From Candidatus Lernaella stagnicola (GTDB lineage: Bacteria > Lernaellota > Lernaellaia > Lernaellales > Lernaellaceae): a DNA stretch of 64,000 bases. The stretch covers positions 1 to 64,000 of the forward strand of contig JAVCCK010000005.1 in NCBI GenBank assembly GCA_030765525.1, written 5' to 3'. The notes under the pieces were generated by a model. The model made no database searches. It saw only the letters and a list, made by a program, of their open reading frames with translations, and was not told where the DNA came from. Below are positions 1 through 9,012 of this stretch, piece by piece. The position numbers and the translations under genes were made by a program. How positions within the stretch are numbered: the stretch's first letter is position 1; every line of letters begins with the position of its first letter.

Positions 1-1507
1 GCGGCCGCACCGGCACGCGCAAAATGCGGCTGCCGATCGCATCGGGGCTTTCATCCAGAATCGCCACGATGTCCACGCCGACGATGTCCACGCTGCCCAG
101 CAGTTTGAGGGTGTGCCGGCCGGCGCCGAACAGCGCGATGCGGTAAAGACCACGATCGGCGAGCTGCTGGAACACACGTTGCACGCGCCGCACGAGCGTG
201 CTTTCCAGGTACACCTCCTCGGTGAACAGAAGGGTCTCGACCAGGTCCCGCGCCTCGAGCCGCCACACCTCATCGACCTGCGCCGACGCTTCCCGGTACA
301 CGGCCTCGAAACGCTCGGCATCCTGGGAAATCGTTCGCAGGTTATGCGCTCCGGCGGTGACGCGCTCGCGCAGTTCCGGTGAGGTGGCCAGTTCGATGAT
401 TTTCGCGGTCAGGTCGGCCACGTTGCGCGATTGGAACACGAGGCCGTTTTGGCCGTGGGTGATCAGATTCGTCATGCCCTCGCCGTCGGCGCAGATCACG
501 GGCGTACCCAGCGTCAGCGCCTCCAGGATGCTCACCGGCGAGTTTTCCGGCCAGATCGACGGCACGACCATCGCGTCGATTTCGGCATGCACCGTCCCGA
601 CCTGCTCCGGCGAGAAGCGGCCGCGTACGACCACGTTGGGCAGGCGTTCGGCTTGGGCGGCGATTTCCTGCCCGTAGATATCCTCGTTCCACACTTCCTG
701 CTCGCCGTAGAGGTGCAGTTCCACGGGTAGTGTGGGGTCCAGTTGCTCCATCGCGTCCAGCAGCACGTCGATGCCCTTGATGCGGTTCCAGCGACCGACG
801 AAGGCCAGGCGCAGCACGTCGCTTGCCGTCTTGGGCCGCCGCTCCTGCACGAGGCCGTCGGGAACGCCGTAGGGAAAAACCTCGACACTCTTCGGCGACG
901 CGCCGAGCGATTCGATCTGCCGGCCGAGCAGCGGGCACGGGCAATGGTGAAAGGCATAGCCGCGCGCCAGCAGGGAATACATCTTGCGGCGCAAGCGTTC
1001 GACCATGCGCCATTGCTCGTCGGTCAGGTCCCAGTAACACTCGGTGCACACCGCGGCGGGCGGGCCCTGGCACGAAGCGTTATCGGTCTTGCGCAGCAGG
1101 TGGCCTTCCCGGCACGTCCAGATGAAATCGACGTGCGTGCCCACGACGGGAATGCCCAGTTCCAGCGCCGCGAAGGCAAAGGGCATCATGAACCACGCGT
1201 TGGTCACGTGGATCACATCCGGTTTTTCTTTCGCCAGAAATTCCCGCGCCAGGTTGTGCAACGACGAATAGAACTGCAGCGCGTAAAAAGGCGGCGGGCG
1301 AAAGTCGAAGGTGTGGCTTAGCCGATGCACTTTGACGCCCTGGTACGTGTCGACGGCGTCCGCCCCGGATCGCTGCTTCATGTCGAGCGCCGCGACCGAC
1401 ACGTCGTGACCGCGGGCGATCAGTTCCTGGGCCAGGTTTTGGGTGTACACTTCAGCCCCGCCGAACAGATCCGGCAGGTAGCCGGTGATCACGAATTGGA
1501 TTTTCAT
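1..1507 (-). CDS. GT4-family glycosyltransferase with C-terminal Rossmann-like module (3' end beyond window)
   Basis: About 502 codons are visible; the protein runs off the left edge. The N-terminus (MKIQFVITGYLPDLFGGAEV) has the usual GT-B start of GT4 enzymes with a GGAE nucleotide-sugar loop. Near residues 300-330 the PENSPVSILEAL segment gives the conserved E-x7-E pair of the retaining GT4 donor site. A Cys-rich insert sits in the acceptor domain at about residues 140-160. After the GT core a second small domain begins with ALFGAGRHT and continues to the edge; the same module occurs in the methyltransferase (2275-3399) and the radical SAM protein (3595-5319) nearby. The start codon overlaps the stop of the upstream sulfotransferase gene by one base (TGATG), so the two are probably translationally coupled. 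The likely role is sugar transfer in surface polysaccharide synthesis; the substrate is unknown. Confidence 0.85.
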   Translation of the reverse strand, partial: MKIQFVITGYLPDLFGGAEVYTQNLAQELIARGHDVSVAALDMKQRSGADAVDTYQGVKVHRLSHTFDFRPPPFYALQFYSSLHNLAREFLAKEKPDVIHVTNAWFMMPFAFAALELGIPVVGTHVDFIWTCREGHLLRKTDNASCQGPPAAVCTECYWDLTDEQWRMVERLRRKMYSLLARGYAFHHCPCPLLGRQIESLGASPKSVEVFPYGVPDGLVQERRPKTASDVLRLAFVGRWNRIKGIDVLLDAMEQLDPTLPVELHLYGEQEVWNEDIYGQEIAAQAERLPNVVVRGRFSPEQVGTVHAEIDAMVVPSIWPENSPVSILEALTLGTPVICADGEGMTNLITHGQNGLVFQSRNVADLTAKIIELATSPELRERVTAGAHNLRTISQDAERFEAVYREASAQVDEVWRLEARDLVETLLFTEEVYLESTLVRRVQRVFQQLADRGLYRIALFGAGRHTLKLLGSVDIVGVDIVAILDESPDAIGSRILRVPVRP

Positions 1508-2259
1508 CAGCCGCCGTCCTCGGAAAGAAACTTTTCAAAACGCGTGCCGCGAAAACGCGCCTCGATTTCGTCGTAATTGGTCAGGGCGCTTTTCAGGTCG
1601 TCATCGATGATTTTCACTTGTTCCGTGGCGATTTTTTCCAGCGGCGGCACGCCCATAAAATCCAGCGCGCGGTTCACCGTGCCCAGCGTGTCGCGCAGCA
1701 TTTCCTCGTAGGTGATGGGGAACACCGGCGCGTCGAGCGAGGCGATGAATTCGGCCAACTCGGCGGTTTCGCGTTCGCCGTCGAGCACGAAGTGCCACAA
1801 GGTCTCGGGTTTCACGGCCGTCGGGCCGGGCCGTGTTTTTTTGTCGGTGAGGTGATGCGCGGTTTTGTCGCGCACTTTCATCAGGTGATCGGCCATCCAC
1901 ATCGACAGCCCTTTTTTGATCAGGTTCGAGCGGTAAATGTGCAACACCCGCACGTTCATTTCGCTGATGAACCGCCGCAACAACGCCTTGTCCTGCACGT
2001 GGATGATGCGCGAGGTGTACCCGCCGACTTTCTTCGCCGGCTGCCGCACGACCCAACCGTCCAGGCGCACCGGCAGCGTCCCGAGAAACATGAGCATCCG
2101 CTGCGTGTACTCGTCGTGCGTTTCCATGTTGTCCGGATTGAACATGATCTCCGTGTTCAACAACACGTCCGGATGCCGGTTGACGATCGAATTGAACCAC
2201 GCGCTGCCGCAACGCCCCGTCATCAGCGAAATCACCTTCGTCCAACCCTCAAATTTCAT
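1507..2259 (-). CDS. Sulfotransferase-family protein
   Basis: The 250-residue protein begins MKFEGWTKVISLMTGRCGSAWF. The TGRCGSAW segment at residues 14-21 matches the 5'-phosphosulfate (PAPS) binding loop of bacterial sulfotransferases, which usually reads RSGS-T/W. A helix with VLHIYRSNLIKKGLS near residues 105-120 resembles the 3'-phosphate-binding R/S motif. The ATG at 2259 is 15 bases downstream of the methyltransferase stop codon, so the genes appear to form one minus-strand operon (methyltransferase, sulfotransferase, glycosyltransferase). Known members transfer sulfate from PAPS to carbohydrates or other small acceptors; sulfation of the glycan built by the neighbours is an inference. 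Confidence 0.8.
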   Translation of the reverse strand: MKFEGWTKVISLMTGRCGSAWFNSIVNRHPDVLLNTEIMFNPDNMETHDEYTQRMLMFLGTLPVRLDGWVVRQPAKKVGGYTSRIIHVQDKALLRRFISEMNVRVLHIYRSNLIKKGLSMWMADHLMKVRDKTAHHLTDKKTRPGPTAVKPETLWHFVLDGERETAELAEFIASLDAPVFPITYEEMLRDTLGTVNRALDFMGVPPLEKIATEQVKIIDDDLKSALTNYDEIEARFRGTRFEKFLSEDGG

Positions 2260-2274
2260 CCGATCGTCCTTTGT

Positions 2275-3399
2275 TCAAGAAATTTTTCGTACGAAAAACT
2301 GACCCACCATGATTACGACTTCGTCACGATGATAGCCGCGCGCGGCCAGCTTCGCGCCGATCTCCGGCGTCCACTGTTCGGCCCCGAGTTCGACGCGAAG
2401 AAGGTGCAGGATCTCAAAATGCTCCGCGAGCGCCCGGCGGAAATCGGCCTCACGCCAACCGTTCAAGTCTTGGGGCGGCGCGGCGTCGTCCAACAAGTGA
2501 GCCCACGGTTCGTCCCCCGGTGGCAGTTCGACCGGGTCGGCGTAGTACCCCGCGTCTGCCGGATGGAAGCCGTTGATGGAAGTCCAATAGTGGACGCTGT
2601 GCCACGCGCATCCTCCCGGCGCCGTAACCCGATGCAATTCGGCAAGTACGCCGGACATGTCACTGACGTGTTCCAGCACGGAGTTGGAGACAATCAGGTC
2701 AAAGACGCCGTCGGCGAAGGGCAGTTGCCGACCGTCGTATTGCATGGCTTCGACTTGCTCCACCGGTACCGGTTGTCCGAGCAATTCAGCGGCAGCCGCG
2801 AGCCACCAGCGATGGCGGTCGCTCATCCATCGCGGATCTTTCACGAGCGCAATAGTGTCCACGGCCGCGGCCCGCATGCCCCGCGCCGCCGCCATCGATG
2901 CGAAGGGAAAATGCTCGCCGCAACCGAAATCCAATATCGCTTCAAATTTGTCCCGGCCGAGAATTCGGTGCGCCATGTCGGCGATCTGATCAAGCCCGCG
3001 CTGCGTCATCCAAGGTTTGTGGGTGGCCGTCCAGTGGCGAAACAAATCTTCGTCGCGAATCGCCGGCACCCGCGCGATCTCCACCGTCGGCGCGAGTTCC
3101 CCGGCTTGCTGGGCCTGGGTGACGTTATACAGAAGCTGCTCTTGGAAGGAATCGGTCGCGATGACCAGGTGCGTGAAATCCCATGCGGCGGCTTCGCGCA
3201 GCGGCGCCAGCGGTTTGCCCGGCCAGGGAGATTGCGCAACGGCGTTGTCGTCGGCAAACCCCACGCAGCGGCGGTCCCGGGTTTCGAACTCGACGAGATC
3301 GGCTGCGGCGAGGCGCCTTCGCGTATACTGCCCCGCGCCGTAGAGCACATAGCGCGCTCCAACCGGCAGTTTGTCGATGGTTTCCAGCAATTCGTTCAC
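2275..3399 (-). CDS. LYGAG-module plus class I SAM-dependent methyltransferase
   Basis: The 374-residue protein has two parts. Residues 1-110 form a Rossmann-like module starting RYVLYGAGQYTRRRL, with an acidic segment (CVGFADDN) after the second strand. Residues 150-370 are a class I methyltransferase: motif I is ILDFGCGEH (residues 165-173), motif II/III lies around AAAVDTIA, and LIVSNSVLEHVSDM followed by HRVTAPGG is typical of the Methyltransf_11 family. It is the first gene of a minus-strand operon with a sulfotransferase and a glycosyltransferase; a 195-bp gap separates it from the divergent radical SAM gene. Methylation of a surface sugar is plausible but unproven. The first domain is shared with two neighbours and may bind a common ligand or carrier. 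Confidence 0.8.
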   Translation of the reverse strand: MNELLETIDKLPVGARYVLYGAGQYTRRRLAAADLVEFETRDRRCVGFADDNAVAQSPWPGKPLAPLREAAAWDFTHLVIATDSFQEQLLYNVTQAQQAGELAPTVEIARVPAIRDEDLFRHWTATHKPWMTQRGLDQIADMAHRILGRDKFEAILDFGCGEHFPFASMAAARGMRAAAVDTIALVKDPRWMSDRHRWWLAAAAELLGQPVPVEQVEAMQYDGRQLPFADGVFDLIVSNSVLEHVSDMSGVLAELHRVTAPGGCAWHSVHYWTSINGFHPADAGYYADPVELPPGDEPWAHLLDDAAPPQDLNGWREADFRRALAEHFEILHLLRVELGAEQWTPEIGAKLAARGYHRDEVVIMVGQFFVRKIS

Positions 3400-3594
3400 G
3401 CGTCACACGCCTTGGTTGTGCCTGCGTTATCGGTCGATTCCTGTTGAAACATGAGGCCGACCCGCAATCGGCTGTCTGCCGTTATCCGGTCACGAAAAAT
3501 CGTCGGCACCACGTTAAAAGCTTCGGCGGTTGTGGTAACCCATTTGCTTGATGATTGCGTCCGGTTGGCCGATACTACAAAAAAACGAGGGGCC

Positions 3595-5319
3595 ATGCGA
3601 GTAACCCTGATCAATCCGACAATTCGCGCCGAAGAACGGCCGTTCTTTTTCCCATACGGTCTCGGCGTGATCGCCGCCTGCCTCCGCGACGCCGGGCATC
3701 ACGTCACGGTGTACGACCAAAACGTGTTTCGCACGTCCAACGAACAGGTCGTCGCAACGTTGCGGGAAAGCCCGCCACCGGATGTGCTGGCCGTCGGCGG
3801 CCTGATTTCCACCTACGGCCATTTGCGGCAGTTGCTGCCGTTGATCCGTGAAGCCTTCCCCGATGTGCCGCTGGTGTTGGGTGGCGGTGTGACGGTGCGC
3901 CCGGATGTCGTGTTCGCGCGCCTGCCGGTGGATGTATGTGTTGTGGTTGAAGGCGAGCACACGATGCTGGAATTGTGCGCCGCGTTCGCTGAAGGTGGTC
4001 GCACCTTCGAAAAAGTGCCGGGCATTGTTTTTCGACGCGACGGCAAGCTGGTGTGGTCCGAGCCGCGCCCGCTGGAGCGCAACCTCGATGTCTTTCCATT
4101 TCCGGCCTACGAATTGTTCCCAACCGAGACGTACTTGGAAGCCAACGCCCTCAGCGGTTTCACGGGCCTGGATGTCGGCCAGAAGCGCTGCGCCACGTTG
4201 GCGTGGAGCCGCGGCTGTGTGAACGAATGCACGTTCTGTTGGCGCATGTGCGGTCGTACGATTCGTTTTCGCTCGCTCGACTTGCTGATGGACGAACTCG
4301 TTTTCCTGCGCCGCGAATATGGCGCCGACAGTTATTTTTTTACTGACGAATGCATCAACGCCAGCCCGCGCCTAGCGCGCGATTTGGCGCGCATGTTGAT
4401 CGAACGTGACCTGGTTGCCCCGTGGTACAGTTGCGCCCGCGTCACGAATTTCGATGATGACCTCGCCGCCGAGTTGGCTCGTTCCGGCTGTGTGGGGTTA
4501 ACCTTCGGCATGGAAAGCGGCAGCCCGAAAATCCTTGCCGAAATGAAAAAAAACGCGACGCCACAACACGCGACCCAGGCGCTGGCCGCCTGCCACCGGC
4601 ACGGCATTATTCCCCTGTGTCCGTTCATCATCGGCATGCCGAGCGAAACGGAAGAAACCCTCCGGGAGACCATCCACTTCATCAAAGAAAACCGCATCGA
4701 GTTCTTCACCTTCTACTTCGCGACTCCGTTTCCGGGTTCCGAACTCTTCGATTGGCCCGACACCCAGCGACGGATTCGCGAGAAATTCGGTACCGTCGAA
4801 AGCTTTTTCGAAGCGGTTGGTTGTTTGGAGACTTTGACCCTCAACCTCACGAAATTCACCGATGAAGAATTGATACAGTGGCAAAACGACGCCACGCTGT
4901 GGGCGCAGCCGGTCTATGACCGGCCCTACGTCGCCATTCCCGAGGCGCTCACGCCGCGTCGAGCGTTGCAGCCGGTCCTGGCCCGCGCCGCCGAGGAAGG
5001 TTGGCGGCAGGTGGCGCTGTACGGGGCCGGTCTACACACACAGCGTGTTTTGGAGGAAGTCGATTTCGGCGCGCTGAACGTGGCGGCGATCATCGAGGAC
5101 AACGAGACGCGCTGGGGCGAGTCGCTCTGCGGCGTGCCGATCATCAGCCCGGCGGATGCGCTCGCGATGCAACTCGACGCGGTGATCTTGAGTTCGGACC
5201 GCTTCGAATCGATCTTGGAGAAAAAAGCCGCGCCGCTGCAGCAGGCCGGTGTGCCCGTGCTGCGTTTGTACGGCCAACATGCGCCGTCCGAAGCCGTCGA
5301 CGCGCTGATCGACGACTGA
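3595..5319 (+). CDS. B12-binding radical SAM protein with C-terminal LYGAG module
   Basis: The ATG at 3595 is chosen because it follows CGAGGGGCC and starts the conserved MRVTLINPTIR strand; the open frame extends 48 codons upstream without family resemblance. The 574-residue protein has an N-terminal cobalamin-binding Rossmann domain (residues 1-130), then a radical SAM TIM barrel with the cluster motif GCVNECTFC (C-x3-C-x2-C, about residues 205-215), the usual GMESGSPKIL segment, and a third domain from about residue 465 beginning QVALYGAGLHTQRVL. The order B12-radical SAM is that of the BchE/P-methylase class, which perform methylations or rearrangements on unactivated carbons. The third domain matches the modules in the adjacent methyltransferase and glycosyltransferase. 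It converges on the next gene with a 4-bp gap. Confidence 0.87.
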   Translation: MRVTLINPTIRAEERPFFFPYGLGVIAACLRDAGHHVTVYDQNVFRTSNEQVVATLRESPPPDVLAVGGLISTYGHLRQLLPLIREAFPDVPLVLGGGVTVRPDVVFARLPVDVCVVVEGEHTMLELCAAFAEGGRTFEKVPGIVFRRDGKLVWSEPRPLERNLDVFPFPAYELFPTETYLEANALSGFTGLDVGQKRCATLAWSRGCVNECTFCWRMCGRTIRFRSLDLLMDELVFLRREYGADSYFFTDECINASPRLARDLARMLIERDLVAPWYSCARVTNFDDDLAAELARSGCVGLTFGMESGSPKILAEMKKNATPQHATQALAACHRHGIIPLCPFIIGMPSETEETLRETIHFIKENRIEFFTFYFATPFPGSELFDWPDTQRRIREKFGTVESFFEAVGCLETLTLNLTKFTDEELIQWQNDATLWAQPVYDRPYVAIPEALTPRRALQPVLARAAEEGWRQVALYGAGLHTQRVLEEVDFGALNVAAIIEDNETRWGESLCGVPIISPADALAMQLDAVILSSDRFESILEKKAAPLQQAGVPVLRLYGQHAPSEAVDALIDD

Positions 5320-5323
5320 GCCC

Positions 5324-8300
5324 CTACTCTTTCACCCGCAAACCAAGCAAACAGCCGTGCCGATCGTCCGCCGTGTAGATCGTCCCGCCCAGCGCGGCCA
5401 CGCCCGCCAAGTGCCACGGCACGAAATCGCCGAACACCGCCGCCTCCCAAGTGGGTCGCCCCGCCGAATCGTACTGCGCGATTCGATATGGCCCGGCGTG
5501 CAGACACAGCAAACCATCTTGCCCCGGCGCGACGTCAAGGACGGGCCCCACAAGCTTACCGGCTTGCCCCGCCTCGCCCGCTTCGGTAACGCGCACGACT
5601 TCATCTCCCGTCGCCAGCAAAAAATCTTCACCCGTCCAGCGGATCAGTGCGGATTCGGCGGAAGACACCGGGTGTGACAAGCGCCGCCAATCGCCCTCCG
5701 GCGAGCGATGCCACAGGCAGCCGTGAAAGGAATCGGCGATGACCACGGCACCGGCCGGGCTCACCGCGAAATTAGCCGCGACGCCGAAGCCTTCCGGTAA
5801 CGACCAGTGCTCGGCTGCGCCGCCCTCCCGGTCCAACACGATGACCTCCCGGCTGCTCCACGAAGCCGCCACCGCTTGTGAGCCGGTCGACGCCAACGCG
5901 AACTCCGGGTGCCACGAGCTTGTCGCCGCCGCGTCGGGTAACTCCCACCGCCGCGTCGCCGGATCAAAAAACGCCAAACCCGCCGGAGCCGCCGGGCAGG
6001 AAAACGCTAGATAGTCGCCGCACGTCACCAGTTGCCGCACGCGCATCACGCCGCGCGGCAGCGACGGCAGCGGAATCTGTTCCACCGTGAAACGCGCCTC
6101 GCCGTTCCACTTGCGCCACGTCGCGCCGTTTTCCAGCGCGGCCTCGGCCAACGCGCGATAACCGGTCGCCGCTTCGTGAAGCCGCGGATTGTCAAACGCC
6201 GCCTCATGCGCCGTCCATTCGACGACGCTCTTCCACTCGCGGGCCGCCGCATGACCGCGCGCCCGCAGCGTGGCCGCAACCTGCCAGGCCGAAGAATCCG
6301 GCCCGAGTTCCGGCAAGCCGCCCAACGCGCCTTCGATATCACCGCGCGACGATTGCGACCAGGCGCGAAGCACCTGCGCGTACCGCAACTCTGCCGGCGG
6401 GGCGCTCTCGGAAACGAATCGCGTCAACAGCGCCTCGGCGTGATCCAAGTCGCCGCTCAAGATCGCATGGCTCGCCGCCGCAATCACCGGCCACGGATTT
6501 TGCGCCGCCACCCTTTGCACGGCTTTCTCCAAGGCCTGCCCGGCGGCCATCGGATACCGCAGCCGACCCAATTCCGCCGCGTCGGTAAAGGCGATGTGGT
6601 CCTCGTGCGACCAGCGTTTGGTGTGCGCGCCGCGCAATCGGCAGCGAGCGTCGATGTCATCCTCGTGCAGCCTGTGGCGCAACAATGGAAGACTGCATGC
6701 GTGCTCGGCCCGCAGTTGCGCAGCCTCGTCGGTGTGACCCGCCGGCGGCGTCAACCCGGCAAGGGCGAGACGGTGGGCCAGCTCGTAGGCCGTATCGCGC
6801 TGCCGCCACGCGAGAAGTAGTTCGTGAACGACCGCCGCCGTTTCCGGCTTTGCGGCAAGCGCTTTTCCCAGGTTCGCGGCGAGTTTCTCCACATCACCCG
6901 GCGCGAGGAGATCCTCCCACGCGTCCGAGCCCCATTGACGACCGTACTCGTCCCACGATTCCAAGGCGTCCCCGGCGCCCTCGGGCAGGTGACCGGCCGC
7001 GATCGCCGACTCGATCAGCACGTGCAGGCCGAAGCGCACCGGATCCAGGGCGAAGCGTTCGACGAGCTTCGCGGTAGCGTTTTCCGTCGCCGCGCTCGGC
7101 AGTGTTTCGTCGCGGATGGTTTCCATCAGGCGCAGCAACGCGAAATGCGTAAACGACACCCGCAAGCCTTTTTCGTACGTCGCCCACCGGCGGATGCGTT
7201 GCCGGTTTCGTGCGACGACTTCCCGCCGCGTTTCCGGTCGATCGCGGAACGCTGCGATCTTCTCCAGCAACTGTTCCCGCGTCGCGAAAAAGCACTCGTC
7301 CAATTCCAGCAACCCGAGGCTCCGCGTCTCGCGCACGAGAAAAAACGCCCCGGCCAGTAAGCCGTCGACGATGCGCGGGTGCTCCAGGTTGTACTGGTTG
7401 ACGTGCAGGTGAATCGGCGCGGCGCGGTAGATCGCGGCCAGCTCCGGGCCGTTGTCCGCCACTCCCTTGGCGAAGCGGGCCAGCCGCGGATGCTTCTCCC
7501 AACCGCGCCCGTACAACGCGAGCTTGTACCCGGCCGCCGCGGCCCATTCCAAGGGTTGATGCCGCAACATGAGGTTGATCAAGCGGTCGTACACATCGAT
7601 GGTGAACACCAACGGTCGCGCCAACGTCACACCGGCCTCGGCCAGAATTTTTTCCGTCCATTGCCGAAACGCGAAGGAGTCGGCGAACATCCGGCCGTCG
7701 CGGTCCAGTTCCAGCGCCCGTGCGTAGATGCGGTCGATCACCGGCCCGAGCCGCGGTTCCAACGCGATCCATTTGCCGCGCAACGAGGTGTACGCCGCCT
7801 CGTGCGACTGCGAAAGATTGCTGACGAAACACACGTCGCAGGCGAAATCTCGACCTTCCTCGTCCGACTCCGGCGCATAGGTTTCCGGGCTGCTCCAGGC
7901 GGGCAACAACACGCACTGCCGCTTCTCATGCCGCACCAGGTTGGCCACGCAGCCCACGAACAGATCGCGCGGCACGGCCTGCGCCGCCGCCTCCGGCGTC
8001 ATCAAATCCTGCATGTAATCCTGCAAAAACGCGAAAAAGGGCAGCGCGGCGGGGTACAGGCCCGGCGACTCATGCCGCGTGTGGTCGATCATCATCACGC
8101 CGTGCGGCTGGAACTCCGCGAGGGCGCGAAGCTGCAGCGGGCCGGTCATGCGGTCGACAACCGATTGCTCTTCCAGCACGAGCACCGAGGCGCCCATCGT
8201 TTCCAGCGCCCGGCGAAGGTCGCGAATCGAATGCTGGACGAAGTACGACAACTTGTTGCTCACGAGGATAAATCGCAGCTTCTCGGGCGTGAAATAAACT

Positions 8301-8947
8301 TGCGCCAGCTTCTCCGGCGTCAACTCATCGAGGTAGGCTTGGATTTGCCGCTTCCACTCGCCCACGCGGTTCGACAATTCCTGCACGATCGTCTGCAGCA
8401 CGGCCAGAACGCGGCGGGCCTGTTCCTGCGATCCCAACGGAACGACTTGCTGCGGCGGCGGCTTGCCCAGATCTTCCGTGAAAAACGTCACAGCGCGTGC
8501 GGGAGCGTCGGGCCCGACGAAGAAAAAGAGATTGCCGGCCTCGATTAACTCGCGCCAATCATGCGCCGCCAGGGCCAGGCGAAAAATATCGAAACTTTCT
8601 TCGAAGACGTACACGCCCCGCGCCGCCTCGTAGTCCGTCCGACGCAGGCGTGAGATCATCTCGCGCACTTCATACCCGGCCCGCAGGCCGGAAAAACAAA
8701 GCGGTTCTTTGCCCGCCACGAGCGCCTCGCGCTGATCGGCGAATTGCGCCGCCAGCGCCGCCGCCTGTTTCGGCTGGCTGAGCGCGACGGGCTGCGCGCC
8801 GCCGGTCCGCAACACGACGAGGCTGCCGTCGGAAGTCTGCGCCAATTGGTAGGAGGGGTCGCGCGGCGCGGCCAGCAGGCGTTTGACAAGTTCGCCCTGA
8901 TGCCGCTGCAAAGCAGTCAAATTGCGCTCGAGGTGCTCGCTCACCAT
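5324..8947 (-). CDS. CgeB-like glycosyltransferase with helical repeats and C-terminal beta-propeller
   Basis: The ATG at 8947 is preferred over upstream in-frame codons because GAAAGG precedes it and the upstream reading overlaps the neighbouring membrane protein gene. The product is 1207 residues. Residues about 180-620 resemble CgeB/glycosyl transferases group 1: SNKLSYFVQHSIRDLRRAL, a MMIDHTRHESPG segment, and LYGRGWEKHPRL near residue 478 followed by HVNQYNLEHPRIVDGLLAG, the conserved nucleotide-sugar region. Residues about 630-950 are Ala/Leu-rich paired helices, probably TPR-like. Residues about 960-1207 form repeated beta-strand units (GDYLAFSCPA, GAVVIADSFHG, GTIYTADDRHG) expected of a propeller. 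No signal peptide is seen, so the protein is probably cytoplasmic. The three-part fusion is much longer than usual CgeB proteins (300-400 residues). Its location suggests glycan or protein-glycosylation work. Confidence 0.7.
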   Translation of the reverse strand: MVSEHLERNLTALQRHQGELVKRLLAAPRDPSYQLAQTSDGSLVVLRTGGAQPVALSQPKQAAALAAQFADQREALVAGKEPLCFSGLRAGYEVREMISRLRRTDYEAARGVYVFEESFDIFRLALAAHDWRELIEAGNLFFFVGPDAPARAVTFFTEDLGKPPPQQVVPLGSQEQARRVLAVLQTIVQELSNRVGEWKRQIQAYLDELTPEKLAQVYFTPEKLRFILVSNKLSYFVQHSIRDLRRALETMGASVLVLEEQSVVDRMTGPLQLRALAEFQPHGVMMIDHTRHESPGLYPAALPFFAFLQDYMQDLMTPEAAAQAVPRDLFVGCVANLVRHEKRQCVLLPAWSSPETYAPESDEEGRDFACDVCFVSNLSQSHEAAYTSLRGKWIALEPRLGPVIDRIYARALELDRDGRMFADSFAFRQWTEKILAEAGVTLARPLVFTIDVYDRLINLMLRHQPLEWAAAAGYKLALYGRGWEKHPRLARFAKGVADNGPELAAIYRAAPIHLHVNQYNLEHPRIVDGLLAGAFFLVRETRSLGLLELDECFFATREQLLEKIAAFRDRPETRREVVARNRQRIRRWATYEKGLRVSFTHFALLRLMETIRDETLPSAATENATAKLVERFALDPVRFGLHVLIESAIAAGHLPEGAGDALESWDEYGRQWGSDAWEDLLAPGDVEKLAANLGKALAAKPETAAVVHELLLAWRQRDTAYELAHRLALAGLTPPAGHTDEAAQLRAEHACSLPLLRHRLHEDDIDARCRLRGAHTKRWSHEDHIAFTDAAELGRLRYPMAAGQALEKAVQRVAAQNPWPVIAAASHAILSGDLDHAEALLTRFVSESAPPAELRYAQVLRAWSQSSRGDIEGALGGLPELGPDSSAWQVAATLRARGHAAAREWKSVVEWTAHEAAFDNPRLHEAATGYRALAEAALENGATWRKWNGEARFTVEQIPLPSLPRGVMRVRQLVTCGDYLAFSCPAAPAGLAFFDPATRRWELPDAAATSSWHPEFALASTGSQAVAASWSSREVIVLDREGGAAEHWSLPEGFGVAANFAVSPAGAVVIADSFHGCLWHRSPEGDWRRLSHPVSSAESALIRWTGEDFLLATGDEVVRVTEAGEAGQAGKLVGPVLDVAPGQDGLLCLHAGPYRIAQYDSAGRPTWEAAVFGDFVPWHLAGVAALGGTIYTADDRHGCLLGLRVKE

Positions 8948-9012
8948 CACGCCTTTCGTCGGGGAAACAACGGGCAGAATATCACAGGATGTCGCATTCG
9001 GCGGACGCTTCT

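Noticed and set aside
1618-3447. A 609-codon open frame on the plus strand opposite the sulfotransferase and methyltransferase
   Set aside because: The composition is rich in His/Arg without domains, while the opposite strand has two recognisable enzymes.
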